Assembly (NCBI GenBank): GCA_002085445.1
Contig: NBMI01000035.1
Coordinates: forward strand, 1-40,795
DNA: 40,795 nucleotides
Direction of reading: 5' to 3'
Source of the DNA: Candidatus Parabeggiatoa sp. nov. 2
GTDB lineage: Bacteria > Pseudomonadota > Gammaproteobacteria > Beggiatoales > Beggiatoaceae
Below the pieces are notes generated by a model. That model searched no databases. It was not told where the DNA came from and saw only the letters and a list, made by a program, of their open reading frames with translations. Both the position numbers and the translations under genes were made by a program. Below, one piece after another: positions 1 through 8,229 of the stretch. Numbering within the stretch: the first letter of the stretch is position 1; each line of letters starts with the position of its first letter.

Positions 1-82
1 AGCGTGTTCTATATCCGTGATACATGACAAAAACTAAGTTTATGACGGTGTCTCGTAGACAAAACAATCGGCGAAGAGAGTT

Positions 83-162
83 ATTTCATAAGCCTCTGTT
101 AATTATTCGTTTTTCCTTTTTAAATTTTCATTTGTCATTAATTTCATAAGCCTCTGTTAATT
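83..162. repeat. 22-bp direct repeat downstream of rsmG
   Basis: A 22-bp sequence beginning ATTTCATAAGCCTCTG occurs at 83-104 and again at 141-162, within AT-rich DNA that also repeats TAAATTTTCATT. It lies just downstream of the rsmG stop codon. No gene is visible in bases 1-185. The opening bases (about 20-60) resemble a dispersed ACATGACAAAAACT-type repeat that recurs near 25.7 kb and 31.56 kb. Confidence 0.6.
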
Positions 163-185
163 TTTAAATTTTCATGTTTAAATTT

Positions 186-968
186 TCATTTTTCATTATT
201 AATTCGCATACCAATTACCCCAGTCAACGGCCGCATCACAATCAAATGTCGCTGTGCTTGCAATTGAGGGACTTGTAAAGGGATCGTCTCCAAATGCGCC
301 GGTAATCCCGCCATCTGAGCCAGTTCTGTCTCAGGAAAAATCCCTTTCATCGCCAAAAGACGGCCGTCGGTTGCACATAGCCGCTGTGTTTGTGTATAAA
401 AGCGATGCAAATTTGCGTAAGCCCTTGAAATAATCGTGCCAAATTTTTCCTCAGTCTTTTCTTTCAGCCTCTCAATCATTTCTCTTTTTTCACATCGCCT
501 CTCAATCGTCTTTTCAAAGGCTCCCTCTGCAGTCCCTCTTTTTTCAAAGGGCCTCTCAACCGGGGCGGGATTAAACGTTTCAATGCGAGTACACACCGCA
601 CGGGCATTTTTTATTTCTAATTCTATAATAGCTTGTTGGACAAAGCGGATTTTTTTTGCGCTGCTGTCCAATAAAACACATTGCCAGTCGGGGCGTACAA
701 TCGCCAGCAATAAGCCCGGCAATCCCGCGCCAGTGCCGACATCTAAAATCGGAGTGCCGTATATATAAGGCAATACCGCCAAACTGTCTAGAACATGTTT
801 AGGTATCATCTGAGCGACATCGCGCACGGCTGTTAAATTATAGACTTGATTCCATTTTGCCAGCAATTCGAGGTAATTTAAAAGTTGCGTTTGGATGGGG
901 GCGGAGAGTTCGAGTTGCAGGGCGTGTAAGCCTTGATTAAGCGTGTTTGCGAGATTCATTGTTTTCAT
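186..968 (-). CDS. rsmG: 16S rRNA (guanine527-N7)-methyltransferase RsmG (GidB)
   Basis: RsmG methylates N7 of G527 in 16S rRNA in the small subunit, using S-adenosylmethionine. The N-terminal stretch KWNQVYNLTAVRD and the SAM-binding loop DVGTGAGLPG (residues 76-85) are characteristic, and the C-terminal ISRAYANL and RHLIVM segments match the family. The protein has 260 residues where about 205-215 is usual. The excess lies mainly at residues 136-175, a charged stretch rich in Glu, Lys and Arg between the RIETFNP strand and ISRAY, coded by DNA at about 444-563 in which CCTCTCAAYC recurs three times. This looks like an in-frame repeat insertion. Met1 or Met4 could be the start. In many bacteria rsmG sits beside mnmG and parAB; here it follows ybeD. 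Confidence 0.93.
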   Translation of the reverse strand: MKTMNLANTLNQGLHALQLELSAPIQTQLLNYLELLAKWNQVYNLTAVRDVAQMIPKHVLDSLAVLPYIYGTPILDVGTGAGLPGLLLAIVRPDWQCVLLDSSAKKIRFVQQAIIELEIKNARAVCTRIETFNPAPVERPFEKRGTAEGAFEKTIERRCEKREMIERLKEKTEEKFGTIISRAYANLHRFYTQTQRLCATDGRLLAMKGIFPETELAQMAGLPAHLETIPLQVPQLQAQRHLIVMRPLTGVIGMRINNEK

Positions 969-1046
969 TTATTAAACATTATCGGATTTACGAATAAATA
1001 AATTAGTTAGTGTAGCCGCCCAGCGCTTCGCTACCCGTCAAGTAAA

Positions 1047-1140
1047 AGAAATCCGATTTTTTGGAAAAATAGGATTTCTCAGTCAGTGAAAATCCGTTGT
1101 ACTAGGGCATCCCAGAATCAATCCGTTTATTCCGTTGCAC
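1047..1140. repeat. Dispersed hairpin repeat between rsmG and ybeD
   Basis: The gap holds an imperfect palindrome around AGAAATCCGATTTTTT, related to the hairpin after gatB at 17256-17286. It is followed by CCGTTGTACTAGGGC and TCCGTTTATTCCGTTG segments like those ending the ~140-bp units of the 20.5-21.4 kb array. Dispersed repeat material; no gene. Confidence 0.5.
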
Positions 1141-1150
1141 CCGTTGTATT

Positions 1151-1453
1151 CTACAACACCATCATCACTCGCTCATGGCGACTCAATTCCGTATATAAAC
1201 CATCCAACTGAGCGCCGCTTTGGGCTGTAAAGCTAACAGTCACCGACACATATTTGCCACCGCTTGAGTGACGTACTGTCACTGCTCCCTCTTTCAAGTC
1301 GTGGCAATGACGGCGCACAATTTCCGCAACCAACAAATCAAAATCTTCCCCGGCTTTTCCCATGACTTTGATGGGAAATTCGCAGGGAAACTTAAGTAAA
1401 GTATCAATTTCTTCCCCATTTTTAACCGGGGAACGAGGTGGGATTTTCGTCAT
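1151..1453 (-). CDS. ybeD: YbeD/DUF493 family protein
   Basis: This 100-residue protein belongs to the YbeD (DUF493) family, small ACT-like alpha/beta proteins of unproven function. The diagnostic stretches are LLKFPCEFPIKVMGKAG, the VRHSSGGKYVSVTV strand and the C-terminal MVL, against E. coli LLEFPTPFTYKVMG and NYHSVSITI. E. coli YbeD has 87 residues; the extra dozen here are N-terminal and could mean a later true start. In many gammaproteobacteria ybeD lies between dacA and lipB, so its place downstream of dacA and the aminotransferase fits. lipB is not next; rsmG is. Confidence 0.88.
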   Translation of the reverse strand: MTKIPPRSPVKNGEEIDTLLKFPCEFPIKVMGKAGEDFDLLVAEIVRRHCHDLKEGAVTVRHSSGGKYVSVTVSFTAQSGAQLDGLYTELSRHERVMMVL

Positions 1454-1781
1454 TTGAACTTATTTGGCATGCTTCCAAGCTTTTCATATAAATATCTATT
1501 TAACGTTAAAAAATAACTCTATTCAATAAACTTGGTTTTTTATTAAATTTTATGTAAACCTGTCAGGTTTTTAAAACCTGACAGGTTTTTCTCAAATTGA
1601 ACTTTTCTGTCATTTATCGCGCTTACGAAATCTTAACTGGCTCAAGATTTATCGCACTCACCGAAATGACAAAAGCGCAGATTATGCCCGTGCTGATTAT
1701 ACGTTTCCGAGCGAAGCGAGATCATTGTTTTAGCTATTGGCTTGCTGCCAAAGAAATTCTTTTTATTAAAAAATATCTATT
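1454..1781. other. Intergenic stretch with a strong hairpin (about 1557-1592)
   Basis: No gene is supported. Two 15-bp arms (AAACCTGTCAGGTTT and AAACCTGACAGGTTT), each near-palindromic, form a hairpin followed by a T run on the plus strand, so it resembles an intrinsic terminator. No plus-strand gene precedes it, and it may be a dispersed palindrome or act for the minus-strand aminotransferase. The CGAGCGAAGCGAGAT motif at about 1710 recurs near 32.03 kb, marking repeat DNA. Confidence 0.6.
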
Positions 1782-2624
1782 TCAGCCAATTGAGCGTAAA
1801 TGTTGTTTATAATCTTGATAAATTTTCCAAACTTGTGACCACACTGCTCCTGGCTGTCCGTTACCAACCGGCTTATCATCAAGCATAATCACTGGCACAA
1901 TTTCACGAGTAGAACTCGTCACCCAAATTTCATCCGCCGAGCGCAATTGGGCCTCAGAAATATCCGCCTCACGACAAGCTAATTCAGCAGCCAGCATCGC
2001 TTCAACAACCAAATCGCGAGTAATCCCCGGCAAGATATATTGACTCTTAGGCGGCGTGATAGCTACCCCGTCAACAACGACAAACACATTACTCGCGGCC
2101 CCTTCCATCACATAACCCTCACGAATTAAAATCGCCTCCGCCGCCCCAACTTCAACTGCTTGCTGACGCAACAAAACGTTAGCCAACAAAGCGATTGACT
2201 TAATATCGCAACGTTGCCAACGTGTATCGGCACAAGTGACCGCTTTCACGCCCCCAGACGGGGGCTGTGCTTCAAGAGGTTCACTCATTATAAACACCGT
2301 CGGCACAACCGGTTCGGGAAAGTTATGGTTACGTTTTGCGGGGCCGCGTGTCACTTGCAAATAAACCGACTGATCATCGCCACTGTTACGAGCGACTACG
2401 ATTTCCAACGCCTCGATCCACTGTTGACGAGTCAATGGATTCTGTAACTTAATGCTTTTTAAGCTATTTTCTAAACGTTGCAAGTGTTCTGGCAGCCTAA
2501 AAAGCCGGCCGCCATATACTGGGATGACTTCATACACACCATCAGCAAAAATAAAGCCCCGATCTAAAACAGGCACTCGCGCCTCGTCAAGAGGCAAGAA
2601 TTCACCATTGAGATAAACGATCAT
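1782..2624 (-). CDS. dat: D-amino acid aminotransferase (class IV PLP aminotransferase)
   Basis: A fold-type IV PLP aminotransferase of 280 residues, probably interconverting D-alanine or D-glutamate with keto acids in the cytoplasm. The start MIVYLNGEFLPLDEARV and FIFADGVYEVIPVYGG (residues 24-39) match D-alanine transaminases. The probable PLP lysine is K142 in CDIKSIALL, followed by the EGAASNVFVV cofactor-binding segment. It ends six bases downstream of dacA on the same strand, so the two are probably co-transcribed, and a D-amino acid enzyme beside a D,D-carboxypeptidase is coherent. A branched-chain or 4-amino-4-deoxychorismate role cannot be fully excluded from sequence alone, but the DGVYEV motif favours Dat. 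Confidence 0.9.
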   Translation of the reverse strand: MIVYLNGEFLPLDEARVPVLDRGFIFADGVYEVIPVYGGRLFRLPEHLQRLENSLKSIKLQNPLTRQQWIEALEIVVARNSGDDQSVYLQVTRGPAKRNHNFPEPVVPTVFIMSEPLEAQPPSGGVKAVTCADTRWQRCDIKSIALLANVLLRQQAVEVGAAEAILIREGYVMEGAASNVFVVVDGVAITPPKSQYILPGITRDLVVEAMLAAELACREADISEAQLRSADEIWVTSSTREIVPVIMLDDKPVGNGQPGAVWSQVWKIYQDYKQHLRSIG

Positions 2625-2630
2625 AATTGT

Positions 2631-3791
2631 TTAATAAAAAAGCAATAAAAAAGAATCTCTCAGCCTTTTCCAAAGAGGCCCTTTGTCAACGGAAGAAAGC
2701 GCGACAAGGGGGCGAGATGAAATCACCTGATTACCTAAGCGTATTTCAAGGGTGCCATAAGGCTTGAAGGCTTTGAAGGGAGCCGTAATGTACTTATCAA
2801 TACGCAAAATCGCATTCAATGGCTTAGACTGCCCGTTAGGCACAGTAATATATAAAGGTTCGGAAAGTCCCAATTGTAATTGAGAAGTATTGCCTTGCCA
2901 TACCCTTTCGGTGTCGATGGGCTCGTGTGCTTTATACAGGCGATAAGTTTCAAAAAAGCGAAATCCATAATCAAGCATTTTTTCACTCATCCGTGTCCTC
3001 GCTTTTTTACTTTTCGTGCCCATCACGACTGAAATCAAGCGCATTTGGCCTACCAATGCCGAGGCAACCAGACAATAACCGGCCGCTTCCGTGTGACCTG
3101 TTTTCATCCCATCCACTTTCATCCCCGCCACAGTGGGTTTGTGCCGTAATAGCCGATTGCGATTGAATTGGGTAATGGCGTTATAGGTAAATTCACGCTC
3201 TGAATACCAGCGATAATACTCTGGAAAATCGCGGATCAGCGCTTGTGCTATACGGGCGCTATCGCGGGCGGTGCTGTAGTGTCCTTCATCAGGTAGGCCG
3301 GTGCTGTTCCTGTAATAGGTATTTGTTAGGCCGAGGCGTTGTGCTTGTTCATTCATCAAACTCACAAAGCCATCCTCGCTACCGGCGATAAATTCGGCCA
3401 GCGCGATGCTGGCATCGTTACCCGATTGGATAATCATGCCTTTGACTAAAAGTTCTACAGGGACAAGGGTATCTGCTTTAAGATACATGCGTGAACTACG
3501 CCGACTCCGCCGCCACGCTTTTTTACTGATTCTAACCGTGTCGGTGAGTTTTATCTTGCCGGTGCGAAGTCTCTGAAACACCAAATAGGCCGTCATCAAC
3601 TTAGTCAGGCTGGCTGGCTCAACACGCTCATCAGCGTTTTTTTCCATCAACACCTTACCACTGTGAAAGTCAGAAAGGAGGTAAGCACGCGCGGCAACTG
3701 GCGGGGGGGTGGGCACTAAAATTGGGGTAGCAAAAGTTCTCAGAGGGTACAGTAAAGCAAAACATAACAGTAGCGAACTTAACCACTTCAT
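2631..3791 (-). CDS. dacA: D-alanyl-D-alanine carboxypeptidase (PBP5/DacA family)
   Basis: Low-molecular-weight penicillin-binding protein that removes the terminal D-alanine from peptidoglycan pentapeptides in the periplasm. It has an N-terminal signal peptide (first ~21 residues, ending in FAT). The active-site motifs are SLTK (S61 and K64), SGN (123-125) and KTG (230-232). A PBP5-type beta-rich C-terminal domain follows, then a terminal amphipathic segment GPLWKRLRDSFLLLFY that would anchor it to the inner membrane. The 386-residue length is normal. Upstream lies a repeat-filled gap of 1 kb before rlpA; downstream is the D-amino acid aminotransferase. Confidence 0.96.
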   Translation of the reverse strand: MKWLSSLLLCFALLYPLRTFATPILVPTPPPVAARAYLLSDFHSGKVLMEKNADERVEPASLTKLMTAYLVFQRLRTGKIKLTDTVRISKKAWRRSRRSSRMYLKADTLVPVELLVKGMIIQSGNDASIALAEFIAGSEDGFVSLMNEQAQRLGLTNTYYRNSTGLPDEGHYSTARDSARIAQALIRDFPEYYRWYSEREFTYNAITQFNRNRLLRHKPTVAGMKVDGMKTGHTEAAGYCLVASALVGQMRLISVVMGTKSKKARTRMSEKMLDYGFRFFETYRLYKAHEPIDTERVWQGNTSQLQLGLSEPLYITVPNGQSKPLNAILRIDKYITAPFKAFKPYGTLEIRLGNQVISSRPLVALSSVDKGPLWKRLRDSFLLLFY

Positions 3792-3804
3792 ATCAGTTAT
3801 CAGT

Positions 3805-3911
3805 TTCAGTTATCAGTTTTATCGTTCACAGTGAGAAGTTATCGTTCACAGTTTATCGTTCACAGTTTATCGTTCACAGTTTATCGTTCACAGTTTATCG
3901 TTCACAGTTTT
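3805..3911. repeat. 14-bp tandem repeat (TTTATCGTTCACAG)
   Basis: About five to six head-to-tail copies of TTTATCGTTCACAG follow two copies of CAGTTATCAGTTT just upstream of the dacA start codon. The same short CAGTTATCAGTT / GTTCACTGATAACTG vocabulary recurs next to rlpA, mreC, mreD and mrdA. It is not coding; a plus-strand open frame here is only read-through of the repeat. Confidence 0.9.
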
Positions 3912-4055
3912 TTCACGGATCAGTTTTTCAGTATCAGTTATTCAATTATCAGTTACCAGTTTCTGTGCTCCCTAAATCTTGCAAAGCGAGCGTTAAACGT
4001 TGTAGAAGGTATACTCAAGATGGGTTTTGAGAAACCAAAATTCTAGGTAGTTACA

Positions 4056-4555
4056 CTAGCAAGCCCCAACGGGGCGATATTAATAAAGCCAGTGTACCTA
4101 CCTTATAGCCCCAACGGGGCGATATTAATAAAGCCAGGGGCACCGCCCCTTATAGCCCCTTTGGTGCGTATTAATGATTAATGATTAATGATTAATGATT
4201 AATGATTAATGATTAGCCCCAACGGGGCGATATTAATAAAGCCAGTGTACCTACCTGGCAAGCCCCTTTGGTGCGTATTAATGATTAATGATTAATGATT
4301 AATGATTAATGATTAGCCCCAACGGGGCGATATTAATATAGCCAGTGTACCTACCTGGCAAGCCCCAACGGGGCGATATTAATAAAGCCAGGGGCACCGC
4401 CCTTGGCAAGCCCCAACGGGGCGATATTAATAAAGCCAGTGTACCTACCTGGCAAGCCCCAACGGGGCGATATTAATAAAGCCAGTGTACCTACCTAGCA
4501 AGCCCCAACGGGGCGATATTAATAAAGCCAGGGGCACCGCCCCTGGCTTTAATAA
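4056..4555. repeat. Composite array of GCCCCAACGGGGC palindromes
   Basis: Eight copies of GCCCCAACGGGGCGATATTA, each followed by ATAAAGCCAG or a close variant, alternate with one of two spacers, GTGTACCTACC or GGGCACCGCCC. Two variant units carry GCCCCTTTGGTGCGTATTAA and run into arrays of the 7-bp unit TAATGAT. GCCCC-AAC-GGGGC folds to a short hairpin, and the second spacer can pair as well. Units are mostly 45-50 bp with no unique spacers, so this is not CRISPR. Together with 4556-4805, which holds only CAGTGAACAGTAATCAC-type repeats near its end, it fills the dacA-rlpA gap; no gene seen. Confidence 0.85.
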
Positions 4556-4805
4556 TACGCGTTATATATTAACCCGTCATAAAAATCCTGCCTTATGACC
4601 ACGTTGAGTATAACGCTCACTTTTTTGAGGCACTTTTTGGTGAATGGAAACCCACAAAAACGCTAAATAACCATTTATAATCAATAGGTTAAATAAAAAT
4701 GGAATCAATCGGATTGCCATTCGGTTCAGTAAACAGTGAACAGTAATCACTGAAAACTGATCACTGAAAACTGATCACTGAAAAACTGATCACAGAAAGA
4801 ACTGA

Positions 4806-5402
4806 TTACAAACCACGCACTTCGATAATTTGCGAGGGGCGTTTATCCAATCCCAGACGACGTGCCGCCCAGTAAGACAGTTTAATCAAAACGCTATCAT
4901 CATACAGACGATCATTGACTGTCACCACCACACTGCGGCCGGTGCGAATATTTTTCACTCTGACGCGCGACAAGAGCGGCAAAGTGGCATGTGCTGCCGT
5001 CATACCGTATAAGTCATGAAGTTGGCCGCTGGCCGTTTTAGCGCCGTGGTCATCCACCCCGTACCAAAAGGCGTAGCCTCGCGCCACATAGCCACGACTG
5101 TCCTGTAGTATCGCTGGTTTGTGCGGTTTGAAATTTTCCTCCCGCTTAGGGGGATTGACGGGTTCCTCCGGCCGTGGCACATCGAAAGTTTCCTGGGGTG
5201 GGGCGGTTGTGGGAACTTCAGGGGGAACGCTTACTTCAGGGGGAACGCTTGTGTGTGCTGGCCCAATCGGTTGGGGGTTTGTTTCCACACTCAAGTCAGG
5301 CGGTGTTTCTGTAGGGACAACCTCTTCGACAGAAGAGCAGCCTACCAGTCCCACTAGAAAAAAGCTGACCAATATAACGGAAAAATCAACGGGTTTGTCC
5401 AT
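4806..5402 (-). CDS. rlpA: RlpA-like septal lytic transglycosylase lipoprotein (no SPOR domain)
   Basis: RlpA proteins are outer-membrane lipoproteins with a double-psi beta-barrel that cut glycan strands lacking stem peptides. I chose the start at 5402 because it opens a short hydrophobic signal ending in the lipobox VGLVGC (Cys22); an earlier start at 5447 is possible. A Pro/Thr/Glu-rich linker, with a tandem VPPEVSVPPEV, leads to the barrel: YGVDDHGAKTASG, MTAAHATLP, RVRVKNIRTGRSVVVTVNDR. His and Asp of the usual catalytic set are kept (AAH, NDR), but the position normally Glu in SGExFD is Gln (SGQLHD). The GPF after NDR is replaced by LYDD. There is no C-terminal SPOR domain. The start overlaps the mltB stop by about 17 bases. 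Confidence 0.85.
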   Translation of the reverse strand: MDKPVDFSVILVSFFLVGLVGCSSVEEVVPTETPPDLSVETNPQPIGPAHTSVPPEVSVPPEVPTTAPPQETFDVPRPEEPVNPPKREENFKPHKPAILQDSRGYVARGYAFWYGVDDHGAKTASGQLHDLYGMTAAHATLPLLSRVRVKNIRTGRSVVVTVNDRLYDDSVLIKLSYWAARRLGLDKRPSQIIEVRGL

Positions 5403-6369
5403 AACGATTAGCAATCTCCTGAGCCAATTGATAAACAGCCATAGCATAACGTTTACTGCGATTATAGCGGGTAATCACATAATAATTCTGGAAACCCACC
5501 CAATAAGTCGTTCCGATTTCTGTTTCCAAGTCTATAAACATAGCTTTTGTGCTATTCGGTTCATCACCATGATACAGCAATCCCCCTCGCGTAAGTCGTC
5601 GCAAGGTGTACTGAGGTTTGAACTCCAAAGCCAGTAAACCCTCCACCGCGTCTGGACGCACTTGGGTAGGCTTAATCACCGGTTGTCCCGGTTGCCACTT
5701 GTGACTGCGGAAATAATTGGCAACGCTGCCTATGGCATCGACGTTATTTGTCCAAATATTGCGTCGGCCATCGCCATCAAAATCCACCGCAAAACGACGA
5801 AAACTGCTCGGCATAAACTGCCCTATGCCCATCGCGCCAGCGTAAGAACCTTTTTGCGCCAACGGATCGAGTCCCTCCTCGCGCGTCAGCAACAAGTAAT
5901 GTTCCAATTCCTGTCGAAAAAAATCAGCACGTCTTGGATAGTTAAAAGCCAAAGTCGTCAGTGCATCAAGGACTCGAAAATTGCCTTTAATTTTACCATA
6001 GAGAGTTTCTACCCCAATGATAGCGACAATCATTTCCGCAGGAACGCCATAAGTGGCCTCTGCACGCTTCAATGCCTTAGCATTTCTTTGCCAAAATTTG
6101 ACACCCCCATTGATACGCTTGGCATTAAGAAAAATCCGCCGATATTTATACCAAGGACTTGGCTTTTTACCACGGGGACGCGACATGACTTTGAGGATGC
6201 TTTTCTTGATCTTGGCTTGATCAAGCAAATCAATCAAATCAAATTTATTAAAGTTATGCCGAGCAACCATGTCGTCGATAAAAGTCTCAATACTGACAAT
6301 TTCGGCCGTGACACCGAAACTGCAAAGTAACAGCCCACTTAGCAGAATCGTTCTGGCATAACGCTTCAT
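5386..6369 (-). CDS. mltB: Lytic murein transglycosylase B
   Basis: MltB cleaves the MurNAc-GlcNAc bond of peptidoglycan to give 1,6-anhydro-muramyl products in the periplasm. The start at 6369 begins MKRYART and a hydrophobic signal peptide ending GVTA; a start at 6426 would add an unlikely 19-residue prefix. The catalytic glutamate is E121 in AIIGVETLYGK. Other family segments are DFFRQELEHYLLL, KGSYAGAMGIGQFMPSSFR, the DFDGDGRRNIW loop and DAIGSVANYFRSHKW. The last base of the cysteine in LLLCS does not make a lipobox, so a soluble periplasmic form is likely. The gene overlaps rlpA, implying coupled translation of two wall hydrolases. Confidence 0.94.
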   Translation of the reverse strand: MKRYARTILLSGLLLCSFGVTAEIVSIETFIDDMVARHNFNKFDLIDLLDQAKIKKSILKVMSRPRGKKPSPWYKYRRIFLNAKRINGGVKFWQRNAKALKRAEATYGVPAEMIVAIIGVETLYGKIKGNFRVLDALTTLAFNYPRRADFFRQELEHYLLLTREEGLDPLAQKGSYAGAMGIGQFMPSSFRRFAVDFDGDGRRNIWTNNVDAIGSVANYFRSHKWQPGQPVIKPTQVRPDAVEGLLALEFKPQYTLRRLTRGGLLYHGDEPNSTKAMFIDLETEIGTTYWVGFQNYYVITRYNRSKRYAMAVYQLAQEIANRYGQTR

Positions 6370-6426
6370 TGAGACGGCGTTTATGGAGCAGATGAGCTTA
6401 CTCTCCTCGTTAGTTATCTTATTCAT

Positions 6427-7125
6427 AATCCGTTGTTATTCATTGTTGAATTAAAAATAGCTAAAATTAGACTATTTTTATGCTTTAGGTACCATTTTTA
6501 ACACTCGGTTTCGGCATGCAGCACGGCTACAATTCGCACTTTCTCCTCAGCCGAGCAAACTCCCTTTCGGTCTGAGGCAACCTTTTCGGGAGAAGGACAG
6601 GATGACAGAAAAATGAAAAATTCAAACTGAAAAATGAAAAATTCAACATGAATTCTAGGCAAGTTTTTGCGTTGAAAAACGATTGCCTAGAAGTCATAAC
6701 TTACCACCTATCAGTTTTCAACACCTCAACACAGAGAACACGGAGCTTTACTACGTTTCACAGAGATTTTTTTAAGAAATGGCTCTGTGTGAATGAAGTG
6801 CTACTCGGTGAATTGAAGTGTTGAAAAATAACGAGTTTTACAAACTAATAGGTGCTAATACTGTAAATGGTCATAAACTCAAAACTTCGCTACGCGATAT
6901 CACTTTTATACGGAAGTACATCAAATCAGTGAAAATGACAACATAAACTTTTAATAAAATTCATAGCCAAATTATCGACTTATCATTGATTAATTATTCA
7001 TTTTTCATTTTTCATTAGCATAATTCGGTAGGTTTAACTTATCTATCCTTCGGGTAGCAAAGCTCTGGGTGGCTACATTGTCATTAAAAATTCACACAAT
7101 TCACTTCTTCAACAGTTGCTCGGGG
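6427..7125. other. Repeat-rich gap between rodA and mltB
   Basis: No gene is supported. There is a hairpin at 6654-6691 with arms TCTAGGCAA and TTGCCTAGA and an inner GTTTTT/AAAAAC pairing. GAAAAATGAAAAATTCAA is repeated near 6610-6650. A CCTTCGGGTAGCAAAGCTCT segment near 7048 is an inverted relative of the GCCGCCCAGCGCTTCGCTACCCG segment near 1020. The gap separates rodA from mltB, which are usually closer. Confidence 0.6.
6654..6691. terminator. Candidate hairpin terminator or palindromic repeat
   Basis: Perfect 9-bp arms TCTAGGCAA / TTGCCTAGA flank GTTTTTGCGTTGAAAAAC, which itself pairs, giving a long stem. It lies between the rodA stop and the mltB start, so it could end the rodA transcript. 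No clear T run follows on the minus strand, so it may equally be a dispersed palindrome. Confidence 0.4.
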
Positions 7126-8217
7126 TCAACCGAACAACAAGCGCCGATGGGTATGCACCGCCATTATCAACCCAAATCCAATCATCAATGTAATTATTGA
7201 AGTTCCACCATAACTCATGAGCGGTAGGGGAAGCCCCACCACCGGCAACAAGCCGGTAACCATGCCCATATTAGCAAATATATGCACGAAAAAAGTCAAC
7301 ACCAAACTACCGACCAAGAGGCGGGAAAAGCTATCTTGCGCTTGTTGTGCAATATACATGCCGCGAGACAGAATGAAAAAATAAATGCCCAATAATACCA
7401 ACACGCCCAGCAAGCCGAATTCTTCACTATAGACAGCAAAAATAAAATCGGTGGTGCGCTCTGGCAAAAACTCCAACTGCGACTGTGTGCCATTGAGCCA
7501 GCCTTTACCGTATAACCCACCGGAACCGATAGCAATTTTAGATTGAATAATGTGATAACCGGCCGTTAATGGGTGTTTTTCTGGATTTAAAAAGGTTAAT
7601 ACCCGTTGGCGTTGATAATCGTGCATCATGTACCACAACACCGGCGTACACAAGGCCCCCAGTGTGAGAGAGCTAAAGATGAAGCGCCAACTGATACCTG
7701 ACAGTAGTATCACAAAGATGCCAGATGAGCTAATCAACAGCGCCGTTCCCAAATCGGGCTGCTTGGCAACCAAAATCACCGGTACTGTTATGATTATAGT
7801 AGCCAACAATAAACGCCCATAACTGGGTGGCAAAGGCCGGTCAGCTAAATACCATGTCACCATCATGGGAACTGCCAACTTCATCACTTCGGAGGGCTGA
7901 AAGCGAAATCCGAAATTAAGCCAACGTTGTGAACCTTTAGTGGATTCGCCCACCACCAACACCAGCACCAACAACCCCACACCAAAAAGGTACAACCAAG
8001 GCACCCAAGGCACAATTTTTTGAATGCGAACTCGGGCGATTAGTAGCATAAACCCAAATCCAAAACCAAGGCGCAGCATTTGGCGGACAATCAGCTCCAA
8101 GTCTTGGCCGCCGGCACTGTATAGAACAACTAACCCAATGAAAGATAACAGCAATAAACCCCATAACAAAGGTTTATCCAAGTGCAGAAAATGGTTGTGA
8201 CTCCAACGGGTTTGCAT
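7126..8217 (-). CDS. rodA: Rod-shape peptidoglycan glycosyltransferase RodA
   Basis: RodA is the SEDS-family polymerase of the elongasome, joining lipid II into glycan strands with PBP2. The 363-residue protein shows about ten hydrophobic segments. SEDS landmarks include KGSQRWLNFGFRFQPSE (94-110), AKQPDLGTAL, the region around D257 in LPERTTDFIFAV (equivalent to the essential aspartate of RodA) and the C-terminal PVVGLPLPLMSYGGTS signature. It starts 12 bases after the mrdA stop on the same strand, so the pair is an intact operon, the usual SEDS-bPBP arrangement. Confidence 0.97.
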   Translation of the reverse strand: MQTRWSHNHFLHLDKPLLWGLLLLSFIGLVVLYSAGGQDLELIVRQMLRLGFGFGFMLLIARVRIQKIVPWVPWLYLFGVGLLVLVLVVGESTKGSQRWLNFGFRFQPSEVMKLAVPMMVTWYLADRPLPPSYGRLLLATIIITVPVILVAKQPDLGTALLISSSGIFVILLSGISWRFIFSSLTLGALCTPVLWYMMHDYQRQRVLTFLNPEKHPLTAGYHIIQSKIAIGSGGLYGKGWLNGTQSQLEFLPERTTDFIFAVYSEEFGLLGVLVLLGIYFFILSRGMYIAQQAQDSFSRLLVGSLVLTFFVHIFANMGMVTGLLPVVGLPLPLMSYGGTSIITLMIGFGLIMAVHTHRRLLFG

Positions 8218-8229
8218 GTTTTAAATAGA

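Noticed and set aside
3831..4046. Small plus-strand gene rich in Ser/His/Phe
   Set aside because: The frame is read-through of the TTTATCGTTCACAG tandem repeat.
4056..4555. CRISPR-like array
   Set aside because: Repeats are separated by only two recurring tails rather than unique spacers; it is a modular palindrome array.
5119..5637. 172-residue plus-strand frame opposite rlpA and mltB
   Set aside because: A shadow of the minus-strand genes; its Gly/Thr/Ser-rich part mirrors the rlpA Pro-rich linker.
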